Positions 17,259-26,219 are shown, numbered from the stretch's first letter. The stretch is 64,000 bases of DNA from an uncultured Hyphomonas sp. (GCF_963678875.1 NZ_OY787456.1:124001-188000), one strand, 5' to 3'. A program made the numbers and translations. The notes: generated from the letters alone by a model not told the origin.

Positions 17259-19262
17259 ATGGCCAAGGACACCACTCCCCAGGAACTCTTCAAGCAAGCG
17301 CTCGCCGTGACGACCAAGGCGATGAGCGCGGACCGGGACGTGGAAGTCGGCTTTGGCAATGATGCCGGTGCCGATGCCGAGCGCATCGTGCTGCGCCCGC
17401 CGCCTGTCACCCTTCCGGCAGAAGTGGCTGCGCGGATCCGCGGCGAGGCCGATGCGGTGGCCCTGCGCAAGGCGCACCATGACGCCGCCGCCCACAGCAA
17501 GCACCGCCCGCAGGGCGATCTGCCCCGGCGCGTCTATGACGCCGCCGAAACCGCCCGGATCGAAAGCCTCGGCGCCAACGCGATGCGCGGCACGGCTGAC
17601 AATCTCGATGCCGTGCTGACCCATCGCTGCCAGTCCGGCGAATTTGCCATGGGCACGGAAGAACCGGACGCCGTGCTCGCCCCGGCCATCGAATTCCTGC
17701 TGCGCGAACGTCTGACCGGTCGGGCGCTGCCGGAAGCCGCGAACCGCGTTGCCGATGTCTGGCGCGAACAGGTCGCCGAGAAGACCGGCGATGCGCTCGA
17801 CAAGCTGATTTCCCAGCTGCACGACCAGCCCCGGTTTGCCCGCACCGTGCGCGACATGATCCGCGACCTGACGGCCACCGATGTGCCCAGCGACGACGCC
17901 GAAACCAGCGACGAGGACCAGCAGGAAGAGCAGGGCGACACCCAGTCACGTGAGAATGAGGGTGATCAGGAGATGACGTCCGAGGAGGAAATGGGCGCCT
18001 CCTCCGAGCAGATGGATGCCGGTGACACGGAAGAAATGGAAGGCGAGGAATCCAATGTCTCTGTCGATCAGGACATGGACATGGAATCCGACGACACGCC
18101 GGACGATGAGGAAGACGGCACCCAGCCGCTGCGCCCGAATTTCCGCGATGGCGACGACCGGGACCGCTTCACCTATTCGGTCTTCACGCGCGAGCATGAC
18201 GAGATTGCCCAGGCGCCGGACCTTTGCGATGCAGAGGAACTGACACGGCTGCGCGCCTATCTGGATCACCAGCTGCAGGGCCTGCAGGGTGCCGTCTCGA
18301 AACTGGCCAACAAGCTGCAGCGCCTCCTGATGGCGCAGCAGAACCGGTCGTGGAGCTTTGATCTGGAAGAGGGCGTGCTGGACACTGCGCGCCTGACCCG
18401 CGTCATCACCGACCCGACCGCGCCGCTCTCCTTCAAGCAGGAAGACGATTCCGAATTCCGCGACACGATCGTGACGCTGCTGCTGGACAATTCAGGCTCC
18501 ATGCGCGGGCGCCCGATCATGGTCGCGGCGCTGTGTGCGGACATTCTGGCCCGCACGCTGGAACGCTGCAATGTGAAGACCGAAGTTCTCGGTTTCACCA
18601 CCAAGGCATGGAAAGGCGGCCTCTCCCGCGAGGACTGGATCAAGGCCGGCAAGCCGTCCGGCCCCGGACGCCTCAACGATGTGCGCCACATCATCTACAA
18701 GCAGGCAGACGCCCCGTGGCGCCGCGCCCGCCGGAACCTCGGCCTGATGATGCGCGAGGGCCTGCTGAAAGAGAATATCGACGGCGAAGCGCTGCTCTGG
18801 GCGCATGACCGGCTGCTGGCGCGGCCGGAACAGCGCAAGATCCTGATGGTGATCTCGGACGGCGCGCCGGTCGACGACTCCACCCTCAATGTGAATGTCG
18901 GCAACTATCTGGAACGCCACCTGCGCCAGGTGATCGAGGAGATCGAAACGCGCAGCCCCGTGGAGCTGATCGCCATCGGCATCGGCCATGACGTGACGCG
19001 CTACTACAAGCGCGCCGTCACCATTGTGGATGCCGAACAGCTCGGCGGCGCGATGACGGACCAGCTGGCCAGCCTGTTCGACGAGAACCAGCCGAATCCG
19101 AAGGCGATGGCCATTCCTCCGCTGACGGAACGCACCGTCCGCCCCGGCGCCGTCTCAGGCGCCGCCAGCGGCGCGCCCTCCTACGGCAAGGGCAAGAAAG
19201 TCGACATCGGCCGCGCCGTAAAGACCACCAGCTTCCAGGAAGTGAAGGGCGCCAAGAAGTAG
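17259..19262 (+). CDS. cobT: Aerobic cobaltochelatase subunit CobT
   Basis: A 667-residue protein with the CobT architecture: an N-terminal CobT domain (about residues 1-210), a long acidic linker rich in Asp/Glu (about 210-300), and a C-terminal VWA domain with an intact MIDAS motif DNSGSMRGRP (near residue 409). It partners with CobS in the chaperone-like ATPase complex of cobaltochelatase. The length is typical. The terminal residues are basic (KKVDIGRAVK). The stop codon overlaps the left arm of a weak terminator. Confidence 0.93.
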   Translation: MAKDTTPQELFKQALAVTTKAMSADRDVEVGFGNDAGADAERIVLRPPPVTLPAEVAARIRGEADAVALRKAHHDAAAHSKHRPQGDLPRRVYDAAETARIESLGANAMRGTADNLDAVLTHRCQSGEFAMGTEEPDAVLAPAIEFLLRERLTGRALPEAANRVADVWREQVAEKTGDALDKLISQLHDQPRFARTVRDMIRDLTATDVPSDDAETSDEDQQEEQGDTQSRENEGDQEMTSEEEMGASSEQMDAGDTEEMEGEESNVSVDQDMDMESDDTPDDEEDGTQPLRPNFRDGDDRDRFTYSVFTREHDEIAQAPDLCDAEELTRLRAYLDHQLQGLQGAVSKLANKLQRLLMAQQNRSWSFDLEEGVLDTARLTRVITDPTAPLSFKQEDDSEFRDTIVTLLLDNSGSMRGRPIMVAALCADILARTLERCNVKTEVLGFTTKAWKGGLSREDWIKAGKPSGPGRLNDVRHIIYKQADAPWRRARRNLGLMMREGLLKENIDGEALLWAHDRLLARPEQRKILMVISDGAPVDDSTLNVNVGNYLERHLRQVIEEIETRSPVELIAIGIGHDVTRYYKRAVTIVDAEQLGGAMTDQLASLFDENQPNPKAMAIPPLTERTVRPGAVSGAASGAPSYGKGKKVDIGRAVKTTSFQEVKGAKK

Positions 19263-19286
19263 GGGCCCGCCTGCGCGAGCCCCTTT
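19261..19286 (+). terminator. Possible terminator after cobT
   Basis: AGGGGC (19261-19266) pairs with GCCCCT (19279-19284), followed by only TTT. The stem overlaps the cobT stop. The T run is short, so it is weak. Confidence 0.4.
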
Positions 19287-19317
19287 GAAAGGCGTAGAGA
19301 GGGAAGGCCGCCGCCGG

Positions 19318-19542
19318 TCAGGCCGGCTGTGCATCCCGGATGCCGTGAACATCGCGGGCTTTCAGCAGCTGGCCGCCGATCCCCCAGTCACCCTGTTCGA
19401 CTTCCATAATACGGACCCAGGTCACGCCGCGCAGGGCTTCACCTTCGACTTCGACCATGGCGTCGGTCACCTTGCGGATGATCTCTTCCTTCTGGGCCGG
19501 GGTGAACACGTCCTTGATGACATCAACAGTAACGAGTGGCAT
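19318..19542 (-). CDS. 4-oxalocrotonate tautomerase family protein
   Basis: A 74-residue small tautomerase starting MPLVTVDV, with the catalytic Pro directly after the initiator Met. The length is slightly above the 60-70 residues of classical 4-OT. It could tautomerise an oxo-acid in an aromatic or other catabolic route; the substrate is unknown. AAAGGGAGAATT provides the ribosome-binding site. It is divergent from an HxlR-type regulator with a repeat-bearing intergenic region, so it is probably the regulated target. Confidence 0.88.
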   Translation of the reverse strand: MPLVTVDVIKDVFTPAQKEEIIRKVTDAMVEVEGEALRGVTWVRIMEVEQGDWGIGGQLLKARDVHGIRDAQPA

Positions 19543-19639
19543 TTTAATTCTCCCTTTGAGAGCTTCTTTTCGATTTGTGGCCGGACCATCCGGCGACAGG
19601 GACGGTGTCTCACAAAGGGCGGTGCGCGTTCAGTTCTGG

Positions 19640-19682
19640 GTTTGAAGTAACGCACTACAGAGTTTGAAGTAATGCGCTACAG
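19640..19682. repeat. Tandem 21-bp repeat, candidate HxlR operator
   Basis: GTTTGAAGTAACGCACTACAG (19640-19660) and GTTTGAAGTAATGCGCTACAG (19662-19682) differ at two positions and have a 22-bp period, about two helical turns. Each contains the imperfect palindrome GTA-N6-TAC. They lie between the divergent tautomerase and HxlR genes, the expected place for the regulator to bind. Confidence 0.65.
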
Positions 19683-19725
19683 ATTTCCTGTTTCATGCTA
19701 AAAAGCGAATTCGGGAGGACGTCAG

Positions 19726-20415
19726 ATGAAGTACCAGCAATACTGCCCTATCTCTGCAGCCACTGAAATCCTTGGGGAAAAGTGGACAATCCTGATTATC
19801 CGGGAGCTGCTCATGGGGGGACGCCGGTTCAATGAGCTACAACGCGGCCTTGGCGACATTTCACCTGCCTTGCTGACGGCGCGCCTGAAATCGCTTGAAG
19901 AACAGGGCATGATCGTGCGCCGCAGAGTGTCCGGCCAGCGCTCCCACGAATACTACCCGACCGAGGCCTGCGAAGCCCTGCTGCCGGTGATCTTTGCCAT
20001 CGGGGAGTGGGGCCTGCTCTGGACCAAGGCCAACATGCTGGACGCCGATTTCGACGTTGACCTTCTGATGCTCTACATGGAACGCGCCATCGACCCGTCA
20101 AAACTGATCGGAAACGAGAGTGTCATCCGCTTCAAGTTCAACGACCTGACGGAACAGAAGGACTGGTGGCTTCTGGTGAAGAACCAGAATGTCGATCTCT
20201 GCATCACCGACCCGGGCAAGGATGTCGACGTCTTCTTCAACTGCTCCATCCGTACCATGTACGAAGTCTGGATGGGTGACCGATCTTTCAAAGAGGTCAC
20301 CAATTCCGGCGACATGGTCATTCAGGGTGAACCGGCCCTCCTGCGCAACATCACGTCCTGGCTGAGGCCGGGCGTATTTGCAAATTCGCCAAGAGTGCCG
20401 GTCGCGGCGGAGTAG
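19726..20415 (+). CDS. HxlR-family transcriptional regulator with SCP2-like domain
   Basis: A 229-residue DNA-binding protein. Residues 1-100 are a HxlR winged helix, with CPISAATEILGEKWTILIIR, the recognition region RRFNELQRGLGDISPALLTARL, and the wing. Residues 110-225 look like the SCP2/sterol-carrier-like domain fused to many HxlR proteins. Such regulators respond to aldehydes, quinones or disulfide stress in studied cases. GGGAGGA precedes the ATG. It likely controls itself and the divergent tautomerase through the tandem repeat at 19640-19682. Confidence 0.88.
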   Translation: MKYQQYCPISAATEILGEKWTILIIRELLMGGRRFNELQRGLGDISPALLTARLKSLEEQGMIVRRRVSGQRSHEYYPTEACEALLPVIFAIGEWGLLWTKANMLDADFDVDLLMLYMERAIDPSKLIGNESVIRFKFNDLTEQKDWWLLVKNQNVDLCITDPGKDVDVFFNCSIRTMYEVWMGDRSFKEVTNSGDMVIQGEPALLRNITSWLRPGVFANSPRVPVAAE

Positions 20416-20416
20416 G

Positions 20417-21316
20417 TTACGGTTTTGGAAACCCGCCCGCCCTGCTCAGCGATGAGCTGACGGGGTGCTTCAGTACCGTTTCCAGCCAGAGCGAGGTTTC
20501 GATCAGCTTGGCGAGGTCCAGCCCGGTTTCGAAGCCGCCGCGTTCCAGCATGTAGACGACATCTTCTGTCGCCACATTGCCCGTTGCCGACGGCGCGAAG
20601 GGACAGCCGCCGATGCCGCCGCAGCTCGCATCGATGACGTCCACGCCGGCATCCACCGCCGCTGCCACATTGGCGAGGCCCTGTCCGCGCGTGTCGTGGA
20701 AATGCATGCGCAGGTAAACGTCCGGCGCCTCCATCCGTACCCGGTCGATGGCGCGCCGCACGGACCATGGGTCCGCCACACCGATCGTGTCGCCGAGGGC
20801 GAGTTCCGCGACGCCCGCGCGCTGCGACTGGGCCGCGAGATTGCCGACGACGGCGAGATCCACTTCGCCATCGAACGGGTCGCCGAACGCGACCGAAATC
20901 GTGGCCGAGAGGGGAATGCCCGCCTCATGCGCCAGCGGCGCGCACCGGGCCAGCATGTCGGCGCTGTCCTGCGGGCTCATGCCCTGGTTCTTGCGGCCGA
21001 AGGTTTCGCCTGCCACCAGCACGAAATTGATCTCGTCGGCCTGCGCATCGATGGCCCGGCGCGTACCCTTTTCGTTGAGCGCGAGCGCGATGTGGCGCGT
21101 CGGCTTCGACCGGTCCAGCCCCGCGAACACGGCCGGGCTCTCCGCCATTTTCGGGACGGCCTTGGGCGAGACGAAGCTGCCGGATTCCATCCGCTTCACG
21201 CCGGCCTCTTCGAGCCGGGAAATGAATTCCAGCTTCTGCTCGACCGTCAGATTGGCGGGATCGTTCTGCAGCCCGTCACGCGGGCCGACTTCCACAATGT
21301 CGATGCGGCGGGTCAT
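20417..21316 (-). CDS. mvaB: Hydroxymethylglutaryl-CoA lyase
   Basis: A 299-residue DRE-TIM-family lyase splitting HMG-CoA into acetyl-CoA and acetoacetate, the last step of leucine breakdown. Motifs are GPRDGLQND near the N-terminus, MHFHDTRGQ, and the catalytic Cys in CGGIGGCPFAP. The start MTRRIDIVEVG was chosen because the upstream in-frame sequence lies in the preceding gene. It follows the enoyl-CoA hydratase gene with seven bases between them, forming an operon, and converges with the HxlR gene, one base apart. Confidence 0.93.
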   Translation of the reverse strand: MTRRIDIVEVGPRDGLQNDPANLTVEQKLEFISRLEEAGVKRMESGSFVSPKAVPKMAESPAVFAGLDRSKPTRHIALALNEKGTRRAIDAQADEINFVLVAGETFGRKNQGMSPQDSADMLARCAPLAHEAGIPLSATISVAFGDPFDGEVDLAVVGNLAAQSQRAGVAELALGDTIGVADPWSVRRAIDRVRMEAPDVYLRMHFHDTRGQGLANVAAAVDAGVDVIDASCGGIGGCPFAPSATGNVATEDVVYMLERGGFETGLDLAKLIETSLWLETVLKHPVSSSLSRAGGFPKP

Positions 21317-21323
21317 GTTGGTC

Positions 21324-22139
21324 CTATCTTCCTTTGAAGGCTGCGGCACGGCGCTCCACAAAGCTCGCCACGCCTTCCTTGAAGTCGAATGTGGTGAAGC
21401 TTTCCTCCATTGCAGCATCTGCCTCTGCAAGCGAGTCGCCGAAACTCTGGAAATACGTCTTGCGCACCTGTTCTTTCATCACCGCGACAGAGCGCGGCGA
21501 GACCATGGTGGCAAGGTGGTGCGCGGTCTGCTGCACATTGCCCATCAGCTCGCCGACGGGCAGGGCCGCATTGACGAGTCCAAGCTCGGCGGCTTCGGCG
21601 CCTGTGAACTTGCGGGCGGTCAGCAGCAGGTCGAGCGCCTTCGCCTCGCCGATCAGGCGCGGCAGCAGCCAGGCGATGCCATGCTCCGCGATCAGGCCGC
21701 GCTGGGCAAAGGCGGTCGTGAACTTCGCTTCCGCGGCCGCATAGCGCAGATCCGCGAACAGGGCGAAGATCAGGCCGATCCCCGCGCAGGCGCCATTGAT
21801 CGCCGCAATGATCGGCTTCGGGCAGGCATACATGTAGCCGAACCGGCCGGGATAGAGATCGCGCAAATCCGACGGCGTTTCCTCGATCTCCGCCAGCCGG
21901 TCGCGCGCGCCGCCCTGGATGCCCTGCAGCACGTCCATGTCCGCCCCGGCGCAGAAGCCGCGCCCTGCACCGGTCACCACGATGACGCGCACGGCGTCGT
22001 CGCTGCCGGCGGTGACGATGGCGTGCTTCACTTCATTGTGCATGACATCGTTCCACGCGTTCAGCCGGTCGGGCCGGTTGAGTGTTACGGTCAGGACGCC
22101 GTCTTTCGTGTCCGTCAGGATCTGCTGATAGTCCGCCAT
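21324..22139 (-). CDS. Enoyl-CoA hydratase/isomerase family protein
   Basis: A 271-residue crotonase-fold enzyme. Oxyanion-hole regions are AGRGFCAGADMD and ACAGIGLIFAL; the region AQRGLIAEHG holds the usual catalytic Glu position. Paired with HMG-CoA lyase it could be methylglutaconyl-CoA hydratase of leucine catabolism, but the sequence alone does not prove the substrate and other leucine-pathway genes are absent here. The ATG at 22139 is preferred over 22145, because GGAGG lies seven bases before the former and only one before the latter. Divergent from hisI. Confidence 0.88.
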   Translation of the reverse strand: MADYQQILTDTKDGVLTVTLNRPDRLNAWNDVMHNEVKHAIVTAGSDDAVRVIVVTGAGRGFCAGADMDVLQGIQGGARDRLAEIEETPSDLRDLYPGRFGYMYACPKPIIAAINGACAGIGLIFALFADLRYAAAEAKFTTAFAQRGLIAEHGIAWLLPRLIGEAKALDLLLTARKFTGAEAAELGLVNAALPVGELMGNVQQTAHHLATMVSPRSVAVMKEQVRKTYFQSFGDSLAEADAAMEESFTTFDFKEGVASFVERRAAAFKGR

Positions 22140-22237
22140 GGTCATGCCTCCGTCATGGATTGGTCCGGTATGGACTCGTCTGGTGCCAGACTAGACTCTG
22201 GCTGGCGCGAAGGGGAGGGGTGACGTATGGAGCGGTC

Positions 22238-22639
22238 ATGACACTATTTTCGCCCCCCCTTTCCGGCAGCGCGCAGGACGAGACACCCGACCTGCGCCCG
22301 AAGTTCAATTCCGACGGGCTTGTCGCCGCCATCGCGCAGGACGCCGACACCGGTGATGTGCTGATGCTGGCCTGGATGAATGCCGAGGCGCTTGCCGCCA
22401 CACTGGAGACCCGCCGGGCGACCTACTGGTCCCGTTCACGCGGTGAATTGTGGGTGAAGGGCGAAACCTCCGGCCATGTTCAGGAGGTCGTGGAGGTGCG
22501 GATCGACTGCGACCAGGACGCCGTCCTCCTGAAGGTCAGGCAGACCGGCGGCGCCTGTCACACCGGCAGGGCGAGTTGCTTCTACCGCATAGTCCCTTTT
22601 GACGGGACTGCGCTTTCGCACGATCCGGACATGGGGTAG
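22238..22639 (+). CDS. hisI: Phosphoribosyl-AMP cyclohydrolase
   Basis: A 133-residue enzyme of histidine biosynthesis opening the adenine ring of PR-AMP. Family motifs are LMLAWMN, TYWSRSRGELWVKGETSGH, RIDCDQDA with metal-binding Asp, and the zinc Cys in CHTGRASCFYR. The start is set by TATGGAGC and ATG. It stands alone, away from other his genes, as is common for hisI in alphaproteobacteria. Confidence 0.95.
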   Translation: MTLFSPPLSGSAQDETPDLRPKFNSDGLVAAIAQDADTGDVLMLAWMNAEALAATLETRRATYWSRSRGELWVKGETSGHVQEVVEVRIDCDQDAVLLKVRQTGGACHTGRASCFYRIVPFDGTALSHDPDMG

Positions 22640-22681
22640 GCTTTCCTTCAGTGGGTTTCACCGAACTGAAGGGGGTTCTTG

Positions 22682-23578
22682 ATGCGCCTGTTCCACGCGC
22701 TGCTCGCCACAACTGCGTTCACGCTTGCCCCGGCCTGTGCGCCGAATGCGGCCCCGGCTGATACGCCGGCAGAACCTGCCGCCGAAGTGGTTGCGGAAGC
22801 CGAAGCGCCAGCCCCGCTGACCGTGAATGTGCTGGATTGCGGCACGATCCACGTTACCGATCTCGATGCCTTCTCCAGCGCCGGGGATTATGCGGGCCAG
22901 TCCGACACATTCACCGATGCCTGCTTCCTGATCAATCATCCGGATGGCCGCCTGATCTGGGATCTCGGCCTGCCGGGCATGCTGGCCGGCGCCGGGGAGC
23001 AGACTGTCGGCGGCATTTTCGAAGTCACGCTGGACAAGACGATCACCGAACAGCTCGCAGATCTTGGCCTGACGGCGGACGACATAGATTATGTGTCCCT
23101 TTCTCACGACCATTTCGATCATATCGGCCAGGTCGAACAGGTGCAGGGCGCAACCTGGATCGTTCAGGAAGACGAATATAACGACATGTTCCCGCCGGAA
23201 GGCACGGAGCGTGCGACCGACCCGCAGATCGCAGCCATGTGGGCCGCCTTCGGTCCGATGGAAGCAAAGACGATTTCCGGCGACCATGACGTCTTCGGCG
23301 ACGGCAGTGTGAAGATCCTCGAAATGCCGGGCCATACGCCGGGTCATTCCGTGCTGCTGCTGGACATGCCGGAAAGCGGCCCGGTCCTGCTGGCGGGCGA
23401 CATGTATCACCGCAAGGAAAGCCGCGAACTCCGCCGGGTGCCGCGCTTTAACTGGAGCGAGCCGGTGACGCTGGAATCGATGGACAAGTTCGAAGCGCTT
23501 GCAGCAGAGCTGGATGCGAAAGTCGTCCTGCAACATGAACCGGATGATATCGAGCCGCTCGGCGGCGTGATCCGGTAG
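22682..23578 (+). CDS. Exported metallo-beta-lactamase-fold hydrolase (AHL lactonase-like)
   Basis: A 298-residue protein with a signal peptide (MRLFHALLATTAFTLAPAC; Cys could be a weak lipobox) and an Ala/Pro/Glu-rich linker up to about residue 45. The metallo-beta-lactamase site is intact: SHDHFDH, then MPGHTPGHS, then LLAGDMYH, then LQHEP. The arrangement resembles the N-acyl homoserine lactonase group. True quorum quenching cannot be inferred from motifs alone. GAAGGGGG precedes ATG 22682. It is followed after five bases by a GH16 lipoprotein gene. Confidence 0.87.
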   Translation: MRLFHALLATTAFTLAPACAPNAAPADTPAEPAAEVVAEAEAPAPLTVNVLDCGTIHVTDLDAFSSAGDYAGQSDTFTDACFLINHPDGRLIWDLGLPGMLAGAGEQTVGGIFEVTLDKTITEQLADLGLTADDIDYVSLSHDHFDHIGQVEQVQGATWIVQEDEYNDMFPPEGTERATDPQIAAMWAAFGPMEAKTISGDHDVFGDGSVKILEMPGHTPGHSVLLLDMPESGPVLLAGDMYHRKESRELRRVPRFNWSEPVTLESMDKFEALAAELDAKVVLQHEPDDIEPLGGVIR

Positions 23579-23583
23579 GGGGC

Positions 23584-24426
23584 ATGAAACGCCTCCTCGC
23601 GTCCCTCTTTCTGGTCCTGCTGCTCGGCGCCTGTGAGACCCAGACCTTTTCGGCACTGGATGAAGAGTCGCCGGAATGGCGACTGGTCTTCCAGGATGAA
23701 TTCAGCGGGAAAGGCCGTCCTGACCCGGACAAATGGATTTCCAAGGAATACAACCGCCGTCCGAACCAGGACGGGCCTGACGGCTGGTGGGATGCCGGCA
23801 ATGTGTACCTGAACGGCCTCGGCCAGCTGATCATCCGGACCAGCGTGATCGCGAACCGCAATCCGGACGAGGATTCAGACCCGCACGACTATGCCAGCGC
23901 CATGGTCTCGACCGAGGGAAAATTCGAACAGGCCTTCGGGCGGTATGAGGTCCGTGCGAAACTGCCGAACGCGCCGGGCTGGTGGTCCGCCTTCTGGCTG
24001 TTCTCCAATACGGTGCACAATGTCGATGGCTCTGGCCGGGACGGCACGGAAGTCGACATCATGGAAACCTTCGGCTGGACCGACAAGGTGAACCATGCGC
24101 TGCATTGGGACGGGTATCACGAGGAACACCAATGGAGCGTGTTTGCCTCGATGCGGCCGGGCATAAGGCGCGGCTGGCACACATTCACGCTGGAATGGTT
24201 CCCCGACAAATACATCTTCTATGTCGATGGGCAGGAGACCTGGCGCACCTCTGCAGGCGGCGTCAGCCAGGCGCCGCTATGGGTGAAACTGTCGGGTGAG
24301 GTCGACACGACCGACGGGGCCGCCACCATCTGGTGGGCGAACGTGCCGGAGCCGCGCAAATTCCCGGACAGGTTCGTGGTCGACTGGGTGCGCGTCTATG
24401 AACACGTTCCGCAGGACGACGAATAG
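23584..24426 (+). CDS. Glycoside hydrolase family 16 lipoprotein
   Basis: A 280-residue secreted glycanase. The N-terminus MKRLLASLFLVLLLGAC has a canonical lipobox. The catalytic motif EVDIME (ExDxxE, near residue 159) is intact within GTEVDIMETFG. Substrate-lining aromatics are abundant (WWDAGN, WWSAFWLF). GH16 members act on laminarin, agar, carrageenan or porphyran. The agarase/kappa-carrageenase-like look fits a marine bacterium, but the exact glycan is uncertain. Five-base spacing from the metallo-hydrolase gene suggests an operon. Confidence 0.9.
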   Translation: MKRLLASLFLVLLLGACETQTFSALDEESPEWRLVFQDEFSGKGRPDPDKWISKEYNRRPNQDGPDGWWDAGNVYLNGLGQLIIRTSVIANRNPDEDSDPHDYASAMVSTEGKFEQAFGRYEVRAKLPNAPGWWSAFWLFSNTVHNVDGSGRDGTEVDIMETFGWTDKVNHALHWDGYHEEHQWSVFASMRPGIRRGWHTFTLEWFPDKYIFYVDGQETWRTSAGGVSQAPLWVKLSGEVDTTDGAATIWWANVPEPRKFPDRFVVDWVRVYEHVPQDDE

Positions 24427-24462
24427 CCTGCCTGCGGAACCGTTCCGGAAATACCAGCCTGC

Positions 24463-26163
24463 CTAGTTGCCGCCTTCGACCAGGCGGCGGGCGATGACCA
24501 TCGCCTGAACTTCGCCGGCACCCTCGAAGATGTTGAGGATCCGGGCATCCTGCAGGATGCGGCTGATCGTGTATTCGAGCGCGAAGCCGTTGCCGCCATG
24601 GATCTGCACGGCATTGTCGGCCGCGGCCCAGGCCACGCGGGCGCCGAGCAGCTTGGCCATGCCGGCTTCCAGGTCGCAGCGCTTGCCTTCGTCCTTCTTG
24701 CGGGCGGAGTAATAGGTCAGCTGGCGTACACCGACGAGTTCTGCCGCCATCATCACCAGCTTGTTGGAGACGCGCGGGAATTCGAAGATCGGCTTGCCGA
24801 ACTGGTTACGGTCGAGCGCATACTGAAGTCCGGTCTCGAACGCGTTCTGTGCCACGCCGATGGCGCGGGCCGCGGTCTGGATCCGGGCGCTTTCGAATGT
24901 TGCCATCAGGTGTTTGAAGCCCTGGCCTTCGACGCCGCCGAGCAGGTTGTCAGACTTCACCTTGAAGCCGTCGAAACCGATCTCGTATTCCTTCATGCCG
25001 CGATAGCCGAGCACTTCGATCTCGCCGCCGGTCATGCCTTCGGCCGGGAAGGGGGTCGCATCGTCGCCGCGCGGCTTCTCGGCCAGGAACATGGAGAGGC
25101 CGGAGAAATTGTTCGTAGCCGGATCGGTCCGGGCGAGCAGCGTCATCATGTCTGCGCGCACCGGGTGGGTGATCCAGGTCTTGTTACCGGTGATCGTGTA
25201 GGTCTCGCCGTCAGCATCCTTCACCGCGCGGGTGCGCAGCGAGCCGAGGTCGGAGCCGGTGTTCGGCTCTGTGAAGACAGCCGTCGGCAGGATCTCGCCG
25301 CTGGCGATCATCGGCAGCCACTTGTCTTTCTGCTCCGGCGTGCCGCCGATCAGGATCAGCTCAGCTGCGATCTCGGACCGTGTGCCGAGCGAGCCGGTAC
25401 CGATATAGCCGCGCGACAATTCTTCGGAGACGACGCACATCGCGGTCTTGCCCATGCCGAGGCCGCCGAAGTCTTCGGGAATGGTCAGGCCGAACACGCC
25501 GAGCTCTGCCATCTCGTTGACGACGTCGATCGGGATGTAGTCGTTGCGCAGGTGCCAGCCATGGGCGTGCGGCTTGATGCGCTCGGCGGCGTATTTCGCG
25601 AACTGTTCGCGCACCATGCTCATCGTTTCGTCGAGGCCGGTCTCCTCGACCGTGTTGCGCGACAGGGCGTCCGGCAGGAGCGCCGCAGCCTCAGCCATGG
25701 AGGCCGGCGTCTTGCCTTCGGTGATCAGCTTCCGGATGGCGGGATGGGCGAACAGCGTGTCGGAGGCTTCGAGGCTGCCAAGTTCATGCGGGCGGATCGT
25801 CTCGCCCTGGTTCATCGGGATGCCGCCGACAATCTGGGCGCAGTATTCGCTGAACAGGATCTGGGAGAGCAGCGCCTCGACGTCGGTGAACCTGCCTTCG
25901 GCTTCCAGCCGCGCAGCCCATTCCGACACCTGGCGCAGCGTCTCGACATAGGTGACCAGCCAGGACAGGCCGTGGGCGAGGTGCTGGTGGCGCTCAAACG
26001 CCTTGCGGTCCGGGCGGCCGTCGTCGCCCACCAGTTCACCGCGCGCGCCGGACGTGGCGGCGGCGGCATAGGTGTCGAGCGCGCCGAGGGCGTCCTGCAT
26101 CGTGGCCGTCAGGCCGTCCATGACCGCAGATTGCTTTTCCTGAACCATTTCGCCGGTGCTCAT
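24463..26163 (-). CDS. mcd: (2S)-methylsuccinyl-CoA dehydrogenase-like acyl-CoA dehydrogenase
   Basis: A 566-residue FAD enzyme: an extra N-terminal helical domain (about residues 1-165) followed by a full acyl-CoA dehydrogenase fold (AVFTEPNTGSDLGSLRT, TGNKTWITH, QIHGGNGFALEYTISRILQDARI). The long N-terminal extension is characteristic of methylsuccinyl-CoA dehydrogenase of the ethylmalonyl-CoA pathway, which oxidises methylsuccinyl-CoA to mesaconyl-CoA during acetyl-CoA assimilation. Other pathway genes (ccr, ecm, mch, mcl) are not in the window. AAGGGGCAAGGA precedes the ATG, and a near-consensus promoter lies just upstream. Confidence 0.78.
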   Translation of the reverse strand: MSTGEMVQEKQSAVMDGLTATMQDALGALDTYAAAATSGARGELVGDDGRPDRKAFERHQHLAHGLSWLVTYVETLRQVSEWAARLEAEGRFTDVEALLSQILFSEYCAQIVGGIPMNQGETIRPHELGSLEASDTLFAHPAIRKLITEGKTPASMAEAAALLPDALSRNTVEETGLDETMSMVREQFAKYAAERIKPHAHGWHLRNDYIPIDVVNEMAELGVFGLTIPEDFGGLGMGKTAMCVVSEELSRGYIGTGSLGTRSEIAAELILIGGTPEQKDKWLPMIASGEILPTAVFTEPNTGSDLGSLRTRAVKDADGETYTITGNKTWITHPVRADMMTLLARTDPATNNFSGLSMFLAEKPRGDDATPFPAEGMTGGEIEVLGYRGMKEYEIGFDGFKVKSDNLLGGVEGQGFKHLMATFESARIQTAARAIGVAQNAFETGLQYALDRNQFGKPIFEFPRVSNKLVMMAAELVGVRQLTYYSARKKDEGKRCDLEAGMAKLLGARVAWAAADNAVQIHGGNGFALEYTISRILQDARILNIFEGAGEVQAMVIARRLVEGGN

Positions 26164-26190
26164 ATCCTTGCCCCTTCTCAGTTTTTTGCC

Positions 26191-26219
26191 CTTATAGGGA
26201 CGTCTTTTGACCCTGTCAG
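26191..26219 (-). promoter_or_regulatory. mcd: Candidate promoter of the mcd gene
   Basis: On the minus strand CTGACA (26219-26214), a 17-base spacer and TATAAG (26196-26191): five of six matches in both boxes with ideal spacing. The transcript start would fall near 26184, about 20 bases before the ATG. Confidence 0.65.

Noticed and set aside
20748..22223. Plus-strand frame across HMG-CoA lyase and enoyl-CoA hydratase
   Set aside because: It spans two well-supported minus-strand genes and has no coherent domain.
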